Assembly (NCBI GenBank): GCA_934101605.1
Contig: CAKORS010000011.1
Span: forward strand, 1 to 21,502
Source of the DNA: an uncultured Bacilli bacterium
Lineage (GTDB): Bacteria > Bacillota_I > Bacilli_A > RF39 > UBA660
Direction: 5' to 3'
Length of the DNA: 21,502 nucleotides
The position numbers were made by a program, and so were the translations under genes. The notes beneath the pieces are model-generated. The model saw only the letters and a list, made by a program, of their open reading frames with translations. It ran no database searches and had not been told where the DNA came from. This document shows, one piece after another, positions 6,476-13,840 of the stretch (position 1 is the stretch's first letter; each line of letters begins with the position of its first letter).

Positions 6476-7635
6476 AATTCTAAGTATATATTTTTATCGT
6501 ATTCATGTTCTGCTATATTTAGACTTGATAATTTTTCATCTGTTATTAAGAAGTAGGTATAATCTAGAATATTTTCATTATTTGATGTTACAGGATCATC
6601 CCAGGTTGCATCTAAATGTAACCATTCTTTATCTAAATACACTAAGTTCCACACGTGTGTTTTGCTTGGGATTTGATAGTTTGGAATATTTAGTTTATTT
6701 AGTGCGATAGAGATGAAGTCTGAATAGGCATTACATCTTCCATATCCTGTTGTTAAGATACTATAAGCTGTATTAAATGTTTCATTTTCATACTTTGCTA
6801 CAATATCATCAGTAGCATAACTACTATTATTTATTATATAGTCATGTAAGGTTCTTATTTTTTCTTTTGTTGTCATATTATCTTTTATATTATTTTTTAT
6901 TATTTCATCTATTAATTTATCAGTTGTATTTATTTCATCTTGTTTATATTTTTTTTCTACTTCTATTGTTACATTTGAAATACTATTATGATTTATAGTT
7001 ATTGTTTTATATGAATTGAATGGATGAACAAATGAATTTATATATGCTAGAGAGTATTTGGTATCCATTATTTCATTTACATGTTTTATACAGTTATCAT
7101 AGCTACATTTAAATGAGAATTTATCTATACCACTATTTACTATTGTATATATTATATTATCTACATCTTTATCAGATTTTGCTTTGAAATCATTTGTATT
7201 TTTTACATATAAATAATCATAATCAATGAAATATTCGTTTTTTAGTAATCCATTTTCATCAATTGATTTTTCTCTTTTACCATAGAAAGCTGTAGTATAA
7301 TTGTTATCAATATAACACATGGATAAATAAATTTTATCTTCACTATATATTTCATTAATATTACAATAAACATTATAGTTACCATATATTATATTATTTT
7401 TTATATCTTTATATTTTGGTAATGTATTGTTTATTGTTTTATATTCTTTTACTTTTTCTTTAAATATTTTCCCATATTCATTTATTATATCTTGATCTTT
7501 ATTTATACTTTCTGTTGCTACTATTTCTTTTTTAAGAATTATTTTTATTTCTTGATATACGAGAAATGATAAAATAATCATAACAATAACAAGCAAAAAA
7601 TTTAATATTTTTATTAATGGTTTATTTCTTTTCAT
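6469..7635 (-). CDS. Membrane-anchored transglutaminase-like protein
   Basis: This 388-aa protein starts with a basic MKRNK and one membrane segment at about 8-28. An extracellular region of mixed structure follows. The C-terminal transglutaminase-like domain has the full Cys-His-Asp set: Cys301 in GYGRCNAYSDF, His327 in THVWNLV and Asp342 in LHLDATWDDP. That signature matches bacterial transglutaminase-core proteins, many of which act as proteases or cross-linking enzymes outside the cell. The first 240 residues match no family I know. The start is supported only by a weak GTGAT site. It lies downstream of rpsT in the same direction, behind the rpsT terminator. A role at the cell surface is inferred. 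Confidence 0.85.
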   Translation of the reverse strand: MKRNKPLIKILNFLLVIVMIILSFLVYQEIKIILKKEIVATESINKDQDIINEYGKIFKEKVKEYKTINNTLPKYKDIKNNIIYGNYNVYCNINEIYSEDKIYLSMCYIDNNYTTAFYGKREKSIDENGLLKNEYFIDYDYLYVKNTNDFKAKSDKDVDNIIYTIVNSGIDKFSFKCSYDNCIKHVNEIMDTKYSLAYINSFVHPFNSYKTITINHNSISNVTIEVEKKYKQDEINTTDKLIDEIIKNNIKDNMTTKEKIRTLHDYIINNSSYATDDIVAKYENETFNTAYSILTTGYGRCNAYSDFISIALNKLNIPNYQIPSKTHVWNLVYLDKEWLHLDATWDDPVTSNNENILDYTYFLITDEKLSSLNIAEHEYDKNIYLELK

Positions 7636-7660
7636 ATTATCACATTAATAATATAACATA

Positions 7661-7688
7661 AAAAAAATAAAGACAAAAGTCTTTATTT
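7661..7688 (-). terminator. Terminator of rpsT
   Basis: Perfect 10-bp arms (AAATAAAGAC and GTCTTTATTT) enclose an AAAA loop. On the minus strand a T-run follows. The arm includes the rpsT stop codon. Confidence 0.8.
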
Positions 7689-7946
7689 AATTTCGTTTAC
7701 AGAACTCATTAATTTTGATTTATCACGTGCAGCTTTATTCTTTTTAATTAATCCTTTAGCACAAGCTTTATCTATTTTTTTGATAGCATCTTTCATATTG
7801 TTTAAAGCAGTTTCTTTATTACCATTTTTAACTTCTAATTTTGTTTTTTTAATGGCAGTTCTCATGCTAGATACTTTGTCTCTATTTAATATTTTCTTTT
7901 TTGCATCTGTTTTTACTCTTTTTTTAGCACTTTTAATATTTGGCAT
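7683..7946 (-). CDS. rpsT: 30S ribosomal protein S20
   Basis: S20 binds 16S rRNA early in small-subunit assembly. The 87-aa basic helical protein begins MPNIKSAKKRVKTDAKK and contains MRTAIKKTKLEV and a KGLIKKNKAARDKSKL segment near the C-terminus, all typical of S20. The length is normal. GAGGTGA lies five bases before the ATG. It is transcribed alone from the promoter at 7976-8004 and ends in its own hairpin. It is divergent from gpr, as rpsT is in Bacillus. Confidence 0.97.
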   Translation of the reverse strand: MPNIKSAKKRVKTDAKKKILNRDKVSSMRTAIKKTKLEVKNGNKETALNNMKDAIKKIDKACAKGLIKKNKAARDKSKLMSSVNEIK

Positions 7947-7975
7947 AATTTCACCTCGCTTTTATAACAATACTA

Positions 7976-8004
7976 ATTTTAACAAAATATTTATGAAAAT
8001 GCAA
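7976..8004 (-). promoter_or_regulatory. Sigma-A promoter of rpsT
   Basis: On the minus strand TTGCAT (7999-8004), 17 bases, and TAAAAT (7976-7981) with an upstream TGn extension. It lies about 30 bases before the rpsT start codon. Confidence 0.6.
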
Positions 8005-8039
8005 ATATTTTTTTAAATTTTAGTAAATTTATTTAGTTT

Positions 8040-8069
8040 GTATTTTTTTTTATTTAATTAATAATACTA
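8040..8069 (+). promoter_or_regulatory. Possible forespore sigma (SigF/SigG) promoter of gpr
   Basis: GTATT (8040-8044), 18 bases, then AATACTA (8063-8069) is close to the forespore pattern (GYATA, 17-18 bases, CATAmTA), with one mismatch in each box. gpr is controlled by forespore sigma factors in Bacillus, which supports the reading. No good sigma-A promoter is seen here. Confidence 0.35.
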
Positions 8070-8083
8070 ATAATGGTGATGTT

Positions 8084-9103
8084 ATGCGCGAAGTTGATTT
8101 AAGTAAATTTTCTATTAGAACTGATTTAGTTACAGATATTATTGAAAATAATGATAAAGCATTAGTTTCTGAAGATATTTATACTTATAAAGATATTAAA
8201 GTTAGTAATATTGTATTAGATGAAGATCAGGCAAAAGAGATTAATAAGAGTGCAGGTAGGTATACTACTATATATTTCAATGATATTACTGATAGTAGTA
8301 ATTATGCTAATTTAAAAGAGGTTTTTGTTAAAGAACTTAAAAAATATATAAATAAAGACAATGTTTTAGTTATAGGACTTGGAAATGATAAGTCTACTCC
8401 TGATGCTGTTGGGCCTAAAACTTTAGATATTATAAAAAGTACTAAACATATTTATGATTTATATGGTTCTTTAGAGGATGGATTTAGTATTGTTTCTAAA
8501 ATAACTCCTGGGGTTATGGGGGAAACTGGAATAGAAACTGGAGATATAATTTATTCTATTGTTAAAGATGTTAAGCCGTCTTTAATTATAGTAATAGATG
8601 CTTTAGCAAGCGGTTCTATAGAAAGAGTTTGTAAAACTATTCAAATAACTGATACAGGTATTAATCCTGGAAGTGGAGTGGGTAATTTAAGAAAAGAAAT
8701 TAGTAGTGATGTTTTAGGAGTTCCTGTTATTGCAATTGGTATTCCTACAGTTGTTGATGCTACTACGATAGTTTTGGATACAATTAATTTTATGAGTAAG
8801 CATTTTAGTTATAATTTAAAAAATAAAGATGTTTTAAGTAATAAACTTATTCCTAGTAATATGCTTAATTATAATAAATATGATATACCAGGATTAAATA
8901 AAGAAGAAGAGTCATTTTTTTTGGGAGCTTTTGGGTCTTTATCTAATTTTGAGAAAAAAGCTTTGATACTTGATGTATTAACTCCAGTTGGATATAACCT
9001 TATTGTTACTCCTAAAGAAATAGATTTTGATATACTTAATTTATCTAAGCTTATTGGGGAATCTATTAATTTAGTTTTACATCCTTTTTTATCGACAAAA
9101 TAG
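8084..9103 (+). CDS. gpr: GPR germination endopeptidase
   Basis: GPR is the spore aspartic-type protease that degrades small acid-soluble proteins (SASP) at germination. The 339-aa protein has the family landmarks: LSKFSIRTDL at the N-terminus, where the zymogen is normally processed; IGLGNDKSTPDAVGP (Asp107); PGVMGETGIETGDII; VIDALASGS (Asp172); and TDTGINPGSGVGN with GVPVIAIGIPTVVDA. Asp107 and Asp172 match the two conserved aspartates of the Bacillus enzyme. Length is slightly under the Bacillus protein (about 370 aa). GGTGATG precedes the ATG. spoIIP follows at once, the same order as in Bacillus. Its presence implies that the organism forms spores and should carry SASP genes elsewhere. 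Confidence 0.95.
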   Translation: MREVDLSKFSIRTDLVTDIIENNDKALVSEDIYTYKDIKVSNIVLDEDQAKEINKSAGRYTTIYFNDITDSSNYANLKEVFVKELKKYINKDNVLVIGLGNDKSTPDAVGPKTLDIIKSTKHIYDLYGSLEDGFSIVSKITPGVMGETGIETGDIIYSIVKDVKPSLIIVIDALASGSIERVCKTIQITDTGINPGSGVGNLRKEISSDVLGVPVIAIGIPTVVDATTIVLDTINFMSKHFSYNLKNKDVLSNKLIPSNMLNYNKYDIPGLNKEEESFFLGAFGSLSNFEKKALILDVLTPVGYNLIVTPKEIDFDILNLSKLIGESINLVLHPFLSTK

Positions 9104-9163
9104 ATGGTTTGATTTTGATATTTTTACTGTAGAGGTGATATTATCAAAAGAACTTTTAAAACT

Positions 9164-9961
9164 ATGTTTTGTCTTTTTTTATTTGTTATTAGTATTTATT
9201 ATTCTATAGATTTTTTTAGTAAAAACTTAGTTAAGGCTAATTATACAGATAGTAATTCTAATGGAATGATATTAAGTGTTTTTAAAAATGCCTTTAATAA
9301 TTATTTATTAGAGAAAAATAGTATAGTTAATTTAAGTAATAAGTCTTTGAATAAAGATTATATGTTTTATATTTATAATACTCATCAAAGCGAAGGATAT
9401 GAAGAAGGAGTAAAAAACCCTTATAATATTAAAAGTAATGTTGTTACTGCAAGTTTTATATTAAAAGATGAACTTGAAAAACAAGGTTTTAATTCTTTAG
9501 TTGAAGAAAGAGATGTAATGAGTATAGTTAAGAAAAATAACTGGAATTATCCATATACTTATACTGTAACTCGTGGTTTTGTAAATGAAATAAAGAATAA
9601 ATATCCTAATATTAAGTATTTTATTGATTTACATAGAGATGCTTTATCTAAAGATAATTCTACTTTTGTTATGAATAATAAGAGTTATGCTAAGATTATG
9701 TTTACGATAGGTAAGGATAGAGATAATTTAAATAATAATTTAAAAAGAATAGAAAAATTAAAAGAATATATTAATAGTAATTATAAAGGAATTATGAGAA
9801 ATGATTTTTATAGAGATAATGATCATTTTAATCAATATTTAGATGATAATTTATTTTTAATTGAAGTTGGAGGTAATTATAATACTTTGGAGGAGGTTTA
9901 TAACTCTTTATGTGTTTTAGCAGAGTCTTTTAAGTTTTTGGAGGATAACTATGAATTTTAA
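9164..9961 (+). CDS. spoIIP: Stage II sporulation protein P (SpoIIP)
   Basis: SpoIIP is the cell-wall amidase/endopeptidase of the engulfment (DMP) complex. Motifs match the family: YIYNTHQSEGY (His74, Glu77), IDLHRDA (His157) and LIEVGGNYNTLEE (Glu234), together the expected zinc ligands and catalytic Glu. The N-terminus is a hydrophobic membrane anchor (about 1-15). From this ATG the protein is 265 aa, shorter than Bacillus SpoIIP (about 400 aa), mainly before the amidase domain. The first ATG is 24 bases from the best ribosome site GAGGTGAT (9132-9139). The likely true start is ATT (9140) or ATC (9143), which would add the basic KRTFKT expected before a membrane segment. The gene follows gpr and overlaps the next gene by 11 bases. 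Confidence 0.92.
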   Translation: MFCLFLFVISIYYSIDFFSKNLVKANYTDSNSNGMILSVFKNAFNNYLLEKNSIVNLSNKSLNKDYMFYIYNTHQSEGYEEGVKNPYNIKSNVVTASFILKDELEKQGFNSLVEERDVMSIVKKNNWNYPYTYTVTRGFVNEIKNKYPNIKYFIDLHRDALSKDNSTFVMNNKSYAKIMFTIGKDRDNLNNNLKRIEKLKEYINSNYKGIMRNDFYRDNDHFNQYLDDNLFLIEVGGNYNTLEEVYNSLCVLAESFKFLEDNYEF

Positions 9962-10274
9962 AAATATTTCTAAGTTTTTTCTTATTGCGTTATTTGTATT
10001 TTTTCTATCTCTTTTATTTGCTAATATGAGTGGATATTATAATACTAAGAGTGTTAGAGAACAAACTTTAACTGATGCTCAAATAAAAAAGTTTGAAGAG
10101 GATGTATCAAGTGGTAAGAGTGTTGATATTAAAGATTATTTAAGTGATGAAGATAAGGATTATTCTACTTCTTTATCTACTAAAATATATGAGGTTTCTA
10201 TAAAACTCGAAAAGATTGTTGATTCTACTTTAAATTATGTATTTAATGGTGCTGGAAGATTAGTTTCTGATTAG
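9951..10274 (+). CDS. Unknown small membrane-anchored protein downstream of spoIIP
   Basis: This 107-aa protein has one N-terminal membrane segment (about 8-25) and then a charged soluble part, with LTDAQIKKFEEDVSSGKSVDIKDYL and a C-terminal amphipathic helix (STKIYEVSIKLEKIVDSTLNYVF). I do not recognise a named family. TTGGAGG lies eight bases before the ATG, inside spoIIP, and the two genes overlap by 11 bases, so they are very probably co-translated. A sporulation or engulfment role as a partner of SpoIIP is plausible from context only. The predicted topology puts the soluble part outside the cytoplasm. Confidence 0.75.
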   Translation: MNFKNISKFFLIALFVFFLSLLFANMSGYYNTKSVREQTLTDAQIKKFEEDVSSGKSVDIKDYLSDEDKDYSTSLSTKIYEVSIKLEKIVDSTLNYVFNGAGRLVSD

Positions 10275-10329
10275 TCTTGATTTTTCTTGAAATTTTTAGT
10301 ATTTTATTTATATATTTAGAGGTGATAAT

Positions 10330-11268
10330 ATGGAGGATTTAAAGAATTTAAAAGTTGTTTTTATGGGAACTCCTTTATTTAGTGTTAGTGTTTTGGATAT
10401 TTTATGTAAAAATACTAATGTTTGTGGTGTTGTTACTCAACCTGACAAAGAAGTTGGAAGAAAAAAGGTTTTAACACCTAGTCCTGTTAAAGTTTATGCT
10501 GAAGAACATGGAATAAAAGTGTTACAACCTGTTAAATTAAGAGATGAATATCAAGATATAATAGATTTAGAGCCTGATATTATTATTACTTGTGCTTATG
10601 GACAAATACTTCCTTTAGAGTTATTAGAATATCCTAAGTATAAAACTATAAATGTTCATGCTTCATTACTTCCTAATTATAGGGGTGGTGCTCCGATTGA
10701 AAGAAGTATTATGAATGGTGATAAAGAAACTGGTATTACTATTATGAGAACTGATAAAGGTATGGATAGTGGAGATATTATAGAAGAAGAAAAGCTTCCT
10801 ATTTTAGAAGATGATGACATTGATAGTTTATCAGATAAATTAAGTGTTTTAGGAGCAAATTTACTTATGAAAGTATTACCTAGTATTATTAACGAAACTT
10901 GTAAATTTATTCATCAAGATGAGAAAAAGGTAAGCTTTGCTTATGTTATTAAAAGATGTGATGAAAAAATAGATCTTAATGAAGGGGTTATTTCTGCTTA
11001 TAATAAAATAAGAGCTTTAAAAAGAATTGGTGCTTATGTTTTATTTGATAATGAAAGTATGAAAATATTTAAAGCAAGATATGATTTATTAAAACATGGA
11101 GAAGTTGGTTCAATATCTAATATATATAAAGATGGTTTTGGTATATATTTTGAAGATGGAGAACTTATTGTGTTAGAACTTCAAGTTATGGGTAAAAAAA
11201 GAATGAATGCTAAAGATTATTTAAATGGAATAAATAAAGATAATCTATTAAGTAAAAGAATTATGTAA
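10330..11268 (+). CDS. fmt: Methionyl-tRNA formyltransferase
   Basis: Fmt formylates Met-tRNA(fMet) from 10-formyl-tetrahydrofolate for translation initiation. The 312-aa protein has the Rossmann start VVFMGTPLFSV, TQPDKEVGRKK and the active-site block NVHASLLPNYRGGAPI with Asn108, His110 and Asp146 (GMDSGDI), at the same positions as in E. coli Fmt. The C-terminal tRNA-binding domain starts near SFAYVIKRCDEKID. GAGGTGAT lies three bases before the ATG. No def or priA is next to it here, unlike many genomes; it stands as a single gene with its own terminator. The 55 bases before it have no clear promoter. Confidence 0.96.
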   Translation: MEDLKNLKVVFMGTPLFSVSVLDILCKNTNVCGVVTQPDKEVGRKKVLTPSPVKVYAEEHGIKVLQPVKLRDEYQDIIDLEPDIIITCAYGQILPLELLEYPKYKTINVHASLLPNYRGGAPIERSIMNGDKETGITIMRTDKGMDSGDIIEEEKLPILEDDDIDSLSDKLSVLGANLLMKVLPSIINETCKFIHQDEKKVSFAYVIKRCDEKIDLNEGVISAYNKIRALKRIGAYVLFDNESMKIFKARYDLLKHGEVGSISNIYKDGFGIYFEDGELIVLELQVMGKKRMNAKDYLNGINKDNLLSKRIM

Positions 11269-11297
11269 AGAGATCGTAAATGATTTCTTTTTTTATG
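11267..11297 (+). terminator. Terminator of fmt
   Basis: A 9-bp stem (AAAGAGATC with GATTTCTTT, one G-U pair), a 6-base loop and a T-run start at the fmt stop codon. Confidence 0.75.
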
Positions 11298-11305
11298 TTT
11301 TTATA

Positions 11306-11336
11306 TTTACTTATAAAATATTTTTTGATATATATT
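11306..11336 (+). promoter_or_regulatory. Promoter of the DUF5684-like gene
   Basis: TTTACT (11306-11311), 17 bases ending in TGa, then TATATA(TT) at 11329-11336. The AAGGAGGA ribosome site follows at about 11353. Confidence 0.5.
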
Positions 11337-11367
11337 ATTTGAGATTAAAAATAAGGAGGAATATTTT

Positions 11368-11991
11368 ATGTATGATAATAGTTATTATTACAGCTATGAT
11401 TTGGGTGATTATGGAGATTATGGAAGTTCAAGTAGTGGTTTGTTTGCGACTTTTGGAGCATTTTCTTGGATTATTTCTATGGCTATTTCTGTACTTATTA
11501 TTATATCAATGTGGAAGATATTTGATAAGTGTGGAGAAAAGGGATGGAAATCATTAATTCCAATATATAATGTTTGGGTATTCTTTAAAATTTGTGATTT
11601 ACCTGGATGGTTATGTTTAATACCATTTGCTAATACTGTATGTTTATTTATATCTTACTATAGAATAGCAATAAAACTTGGTAAGGGTAGTGGACTTGGA
11701 GTATTAAATATTTTCTTCCCTGTTATTTGTATGCCAATACTTGCTTTTAGTAAAACAAATAATTATCAAAATGTTAGTAATGTAAATAATAATCAATCTA
11801 ATATAAATAATGCTCAGGAAAATATTAATAACATTCAAAAAGATATTAATTCTATAGCAGCAGAACAACAAAGATTAGAACAAGAATCAATGAATTATGA
11901 AGCTACTAAAACTTGTCCTAATTGTAATAATACTTGTTCTATTAATGCCAAGTTTTGTGGCAATTGTGGATATGATTTCCAAAACAAATAA
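11368..11991 (+). CDS. Membrane protein with DUF5684-like core and C-terminal zinc ribbon
   Basis: This 207-aa protein begins with a Tyr/Asp/Gly/Ser-rich segment (1-22). It then has several membrane segments (about 30-48, 78-97, 108-125) with KCGEKGWKSLIPIYNVWVFFKICDLPGW between the first two, the signature of the DUF5684 membrane family. After this come an Asn/Gln-rich coiled region (about 130-180) and a zinc ribbon, CPNCNNTCSINAKFCGNCGYDF, with four Cys as two C-x2-C pairs. The zinc ribbon should face the cytoplasm. AAGGAGGA precedes the ATG. The gene stands alone between a promoter and a terminator. Function is unknown; the domain naming is from memory of the family. Confidence 0.8.
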   Translation: MYDNSYYYSYDLGDYGDYGSSSSGLFATFGAFSWIISMAISVLIIISMWKIFDKCGEKGWKSLIPIYNVWVFFKICDLPGWLCLIPFANTVCLFISYYRIAIKLGKGSGLGVLNIFFPVICMPILAFSKTNNYQNVSNVNNNQSNINNAQENINNIQKDINSIAAEQQRLEQESMNYEATKTCPNCNNTCSINAKFCGNCGYDFQNK

Positions 11992-12014
11992 TAGTGTAAT
12001 TATTTAGATATTTT

Positions 12015-12050
12015 AGAAATAAATAAAAAGCTTTATTTATTTCTTTTATT
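12015..12050 (+). terminator. Terminator of the DUF5684-like gene
   Basis: Perfect 13-bp arms (AGAAATAAATAAA at 12015-12027 with 12032-12044) and an AAGC tetraloop, followed by TTTATTTT. Confidence 0.75.
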
Positions 12051-12070
12051 TTGTATTAAAACATATTCTT

Positions 12071-12180
12071 GTAGGTGATTATTATGAAGAAAAATATTTA
12101 AGATGTAAAAGAATTGTTGGAAATTTAGAGAATATTTAAATAAAGAAACACTAGAAAAAATAAGAAGATTAAATAAATAA
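12071..12180 (+). pseudogene. Probable remnant of a small gene
   Basis: TAGGTGAT precedes an ATG at 12084, in the style of other genes here, but the frame stops after five codons. Two other frames carry sensible basic peptide pieces in order: GDYYEEKYLRCKRIVGNLEN (12074-12133), then YLNKETLEKIRRLNK ending in TAA at 12180. A terminator hairpin follows at once. A start site, two frame-displaced pieces and a terminator suggest a very short gene broken by frameshifts. The family is not recognised, and AT-rich noise cannot be excluded. Confidence 0.35.
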
Positions 12181-12181
12181 G

Positions 12182-12208
12182 ATATATACGAAAAAGTATA
12201 TGTTTTTA
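12182..12208 (+). terminator. Terminator after the gene remnant
   Basis: ATATAC and GTATAT arms around a GAAAAA loop, followed by GTTTTTATT. It isolates the heat-shock operon promoter from upstream transcription. Confidence 0.6.
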
Positions 12209-12244
12209 TTGTGTAAAATATTTTTAAAAATTAGCAGTTATATA

Positions 12245-12273
12245 TTGACATTGCTAATGCATACTATTATAAT
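12245..12273 (+). promoter_or_regulatory. Sigma-A promoter of the hrcA-dnaK operon
   Basis: A perfect TTGACA (12245-12250) and a perfect TATAAT (12268-12273) are 17 bases apart. The predicted start point, near 12280, falls at the edge of the CIRCE element. Confidence 0.9.
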
Positions 12274-12277
12274 GAAA

Positions 12278-12304
12278 TTAGCACTAGAGAATTATAAGTG
12301 CTAA
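12278..12304 (+). promoter_or_regulatory. CIRCE operator (HrcA binding site)
   Basis: TTAGCACTA, nine bases, then AAGTGCTAA. It follows the consensus TTAGCACTC-N9-GAGTGCTAA, with only the innermost base of each arm changed, and lies between promoter and hrcA. HrcA should repress the operon here. Confidence 0.93.
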
Positions 12305-12314
12305 AGGAGGTTAT

Positions 12315-13307
12315 ATGTTAACTTCAAGGCAAGAAAAAATATTAGATTTAATTGTAAGAGATTATGTGAAGAATGTAAGTCCTGTTGGATCTAAACTTAT
12401 TTGTGATAAGTTAGGTTGTTCTTCTGCTACTGTTAGAAATGAAATGGCTGTTTTAGAGGATTTAGGGCTTATTGAAAAGACACATATTTCTAGTGGTAGA
12501 ATTCCATCTGAAGATGGATATAGGTATTATGTAGATAATCTTATGAAACCTAAAGAAATCAACGGAGATGATTTATTAAAATTACAACTTATTGTAAATA
12601 ATAATAAGCTTGATATTGATGACTATTTAAGAAAGAGTTTAGAGATTATTGCTTCTATTACGGATTATACTTCAGTAGTATTAGGATCTAGTTCTAATGA
12701 TAATAAACTTAATAAGGTTGAAGTTGTTCCTTTAGGAGGTAATAATATTTTAGCTATTGTTGTTACTGATAAGGGATATGTAGAACATAAGAATATTGTT
12801 ATTGATGATGTTTCTATTAAAGATGTTGAAAAGACTGTAGAACTTATTAATAAATTATTAAAAGGAACTCCAATTGATGAGGTTAATAAGAAGTTGGAAT
12901 TTGAAATAAAACCTATTATTAATCAGTATGTAAAACAACATGAAGCTATATATAATGCTTTCTATAATGTATTTAGTGATTTCACTACTAAAAGTGATGT
13001 ATCCTTTGTAGGAAAGAATAATATACTTAATCAACCTGAGTTTAGTACTGTTGAGAAGATTAAAAACATAGTTCATAAGTTAGATGATGTTTCTATTTTA
13101 AATGAGATTGAAGAAACTGATGATAATGATATAAATATTTATATTGGTAAAGAATCTAGATTAGATGATGATGTAACTATTATAAAGACTAAGTATAACT
13201 ATGGTGGTGAAAGTGGAACTATAGCTATTATAGGGCCTAAAAGAATGGAATATGAGCGTGTTGTTAATATGCTTGAGTTTATAAAAGATAATATGGAGGA
13301 TAAGTAG
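12315..13307 (+). CDS. hrcA: Heat-inducible transcription repressor HrcA
   Basis: HrcA binds CIRCE and represses class I heat-shock genes; GroEL normally helps it fold. The 330-aa protein begins with a winged-helix domain LTSRQEKILDLIVRDYVKNVSPVGSKLI, CSSATVRNEMAVLEDLGLI and SSGRIPSEDGYRYYVD, all strongly conserved. The C-terminal GAF-like and dimer domains follow and end with GPKRMEYERVVNMLEFI. Length is normal. AAAGGAGG lies four bases before the ATG, immediately after the CIRCE element, so the repressor controls its own gene. It is first in the operon, and grpE starts five bases after its stop. Confidence 0.96.
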   Translation: MLTSRQEKILDLIVRDYVKNVSPVGSKLICDKLGCSSATVRNEMAVLEDLGLIEKTHISSGRIPSEDGYRYYVDNLMKPKEINGDDLLKLQLIVNNNKLDIDDYLRKSLEIIASITDYTSVVLGSSSNDNKLNKVEVVPLGGNNILAIVVTDKGYVEHKNIVIDDVSIKDVEKTVELINKLLKGTPIDEVNKKLEFEIKPIINQYVKQHEAIYNAFYNVFSDFTTKSDVSFVGKNNILNQPEFSTVEKIKNIVHKLDDVSILNEIEETDDNDINIYIGKESRLDDDVTIIKTKYNYGGESGTIAIIGPKRMEYERVVNMLEFIKDNMEDK

Positions 13308-13312
13308 ATAAA

Positions 13313-13840
13313 GTGGATGATAAAAAAGATATAAAGCATGATAAGAAAAAACATAGTCATGTTAAGGAATTGGAAGAGAAGGTTAAATCTTTAGAAGAAG
13401 AGGTTTTAAGAAGTAAAGCTGATTTAATTAATTATAGAAAAAGAAAAGATGAAGAGGTTTCTAATTTACTTAAGTATGCGAATGGTGAGTTTATAAATAG
13501 TATACTTCCTGTTCTTGATAATTTTGAAAGAGCAATGCCTAAGGGTGATGTTAGTGAAGAGTTTAAAAAATATTTAAGTGGTTTTGAATTAATATATAAA
13601 TCTTTTAAAGAGATATTGGAAGCGAATGGTGTTAAAGAAATTGATTGTTTAGGAAAAGAATTTGATGCCAGATATGCTAATTGTGTATTTACAGAGAGTG
13701 ATCCTAATGTTAAGGATGATATGGTAACTGAAGTGTTTACTAAAGGTTATACATATTATGACAAGATATTAAGATGTGCATCTGTTAAAGTAAATAAGAT
13801 TGATAATGTAAATGAAAAGGAGAATGATAAAGATGAGTAA
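13313..13840 (+). CDS. grpE: Nucleotide exchange factor GrpE
   Basis: GrpE speeds ADP release from DnaK. The 175-aa protein has a charged N-terminal tail, a long coiled-coil (about 15-60: VKELEEKVKSLEEEVLRSKADLINYRKR) and the C-terminal beta domain with LPVLDNFERAM, FDARYANCV and the closing VFTKGYTYYDKILRCASVKV. It starts with GTG; a stop codon three codons upstream excludes an earlier in-frame start. The ribosome site GGAGG lies inside the end of hrcA, 13 bases before the GTG. Its end overlaps the dnaK start by 8 bases, so the two are co-translated. Confidence 0.95.
   Translation: MDDKKDIKHDKKKHSHVKELEEKVKSLEEEVLRSKADLINYRKRKDEEVSNLLKYANGEFINSILPVLDNFERAMPKGDVSEEFKKYLSGFELIYKSFKEILEANGVKEIDCLGKEFDARYANCVFTESDPNVKDDMVTEVFTKGYTYYDKILRCASVKVNKIDNVNEKENDKDE

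Noticed and set aside
6453..6710. Plus-strand 85-codon ORF inside the transglutaminase gene
   Set aside because: It starts within a terminator hairpin and lies opposite a clear catalytic domain.
10287..10316. TTGAAA and TATATA as an fmt promoter
   Set aside because: Transcription would start inside the ribosome site, so the leader would be cut; the match is likely chance.
11339..11557. 72-codon ORF overlapping the start of the DUF5684-like gene
   Set aside because: It starts before the ribosome site of the real gene in another frame and has no site of its own.
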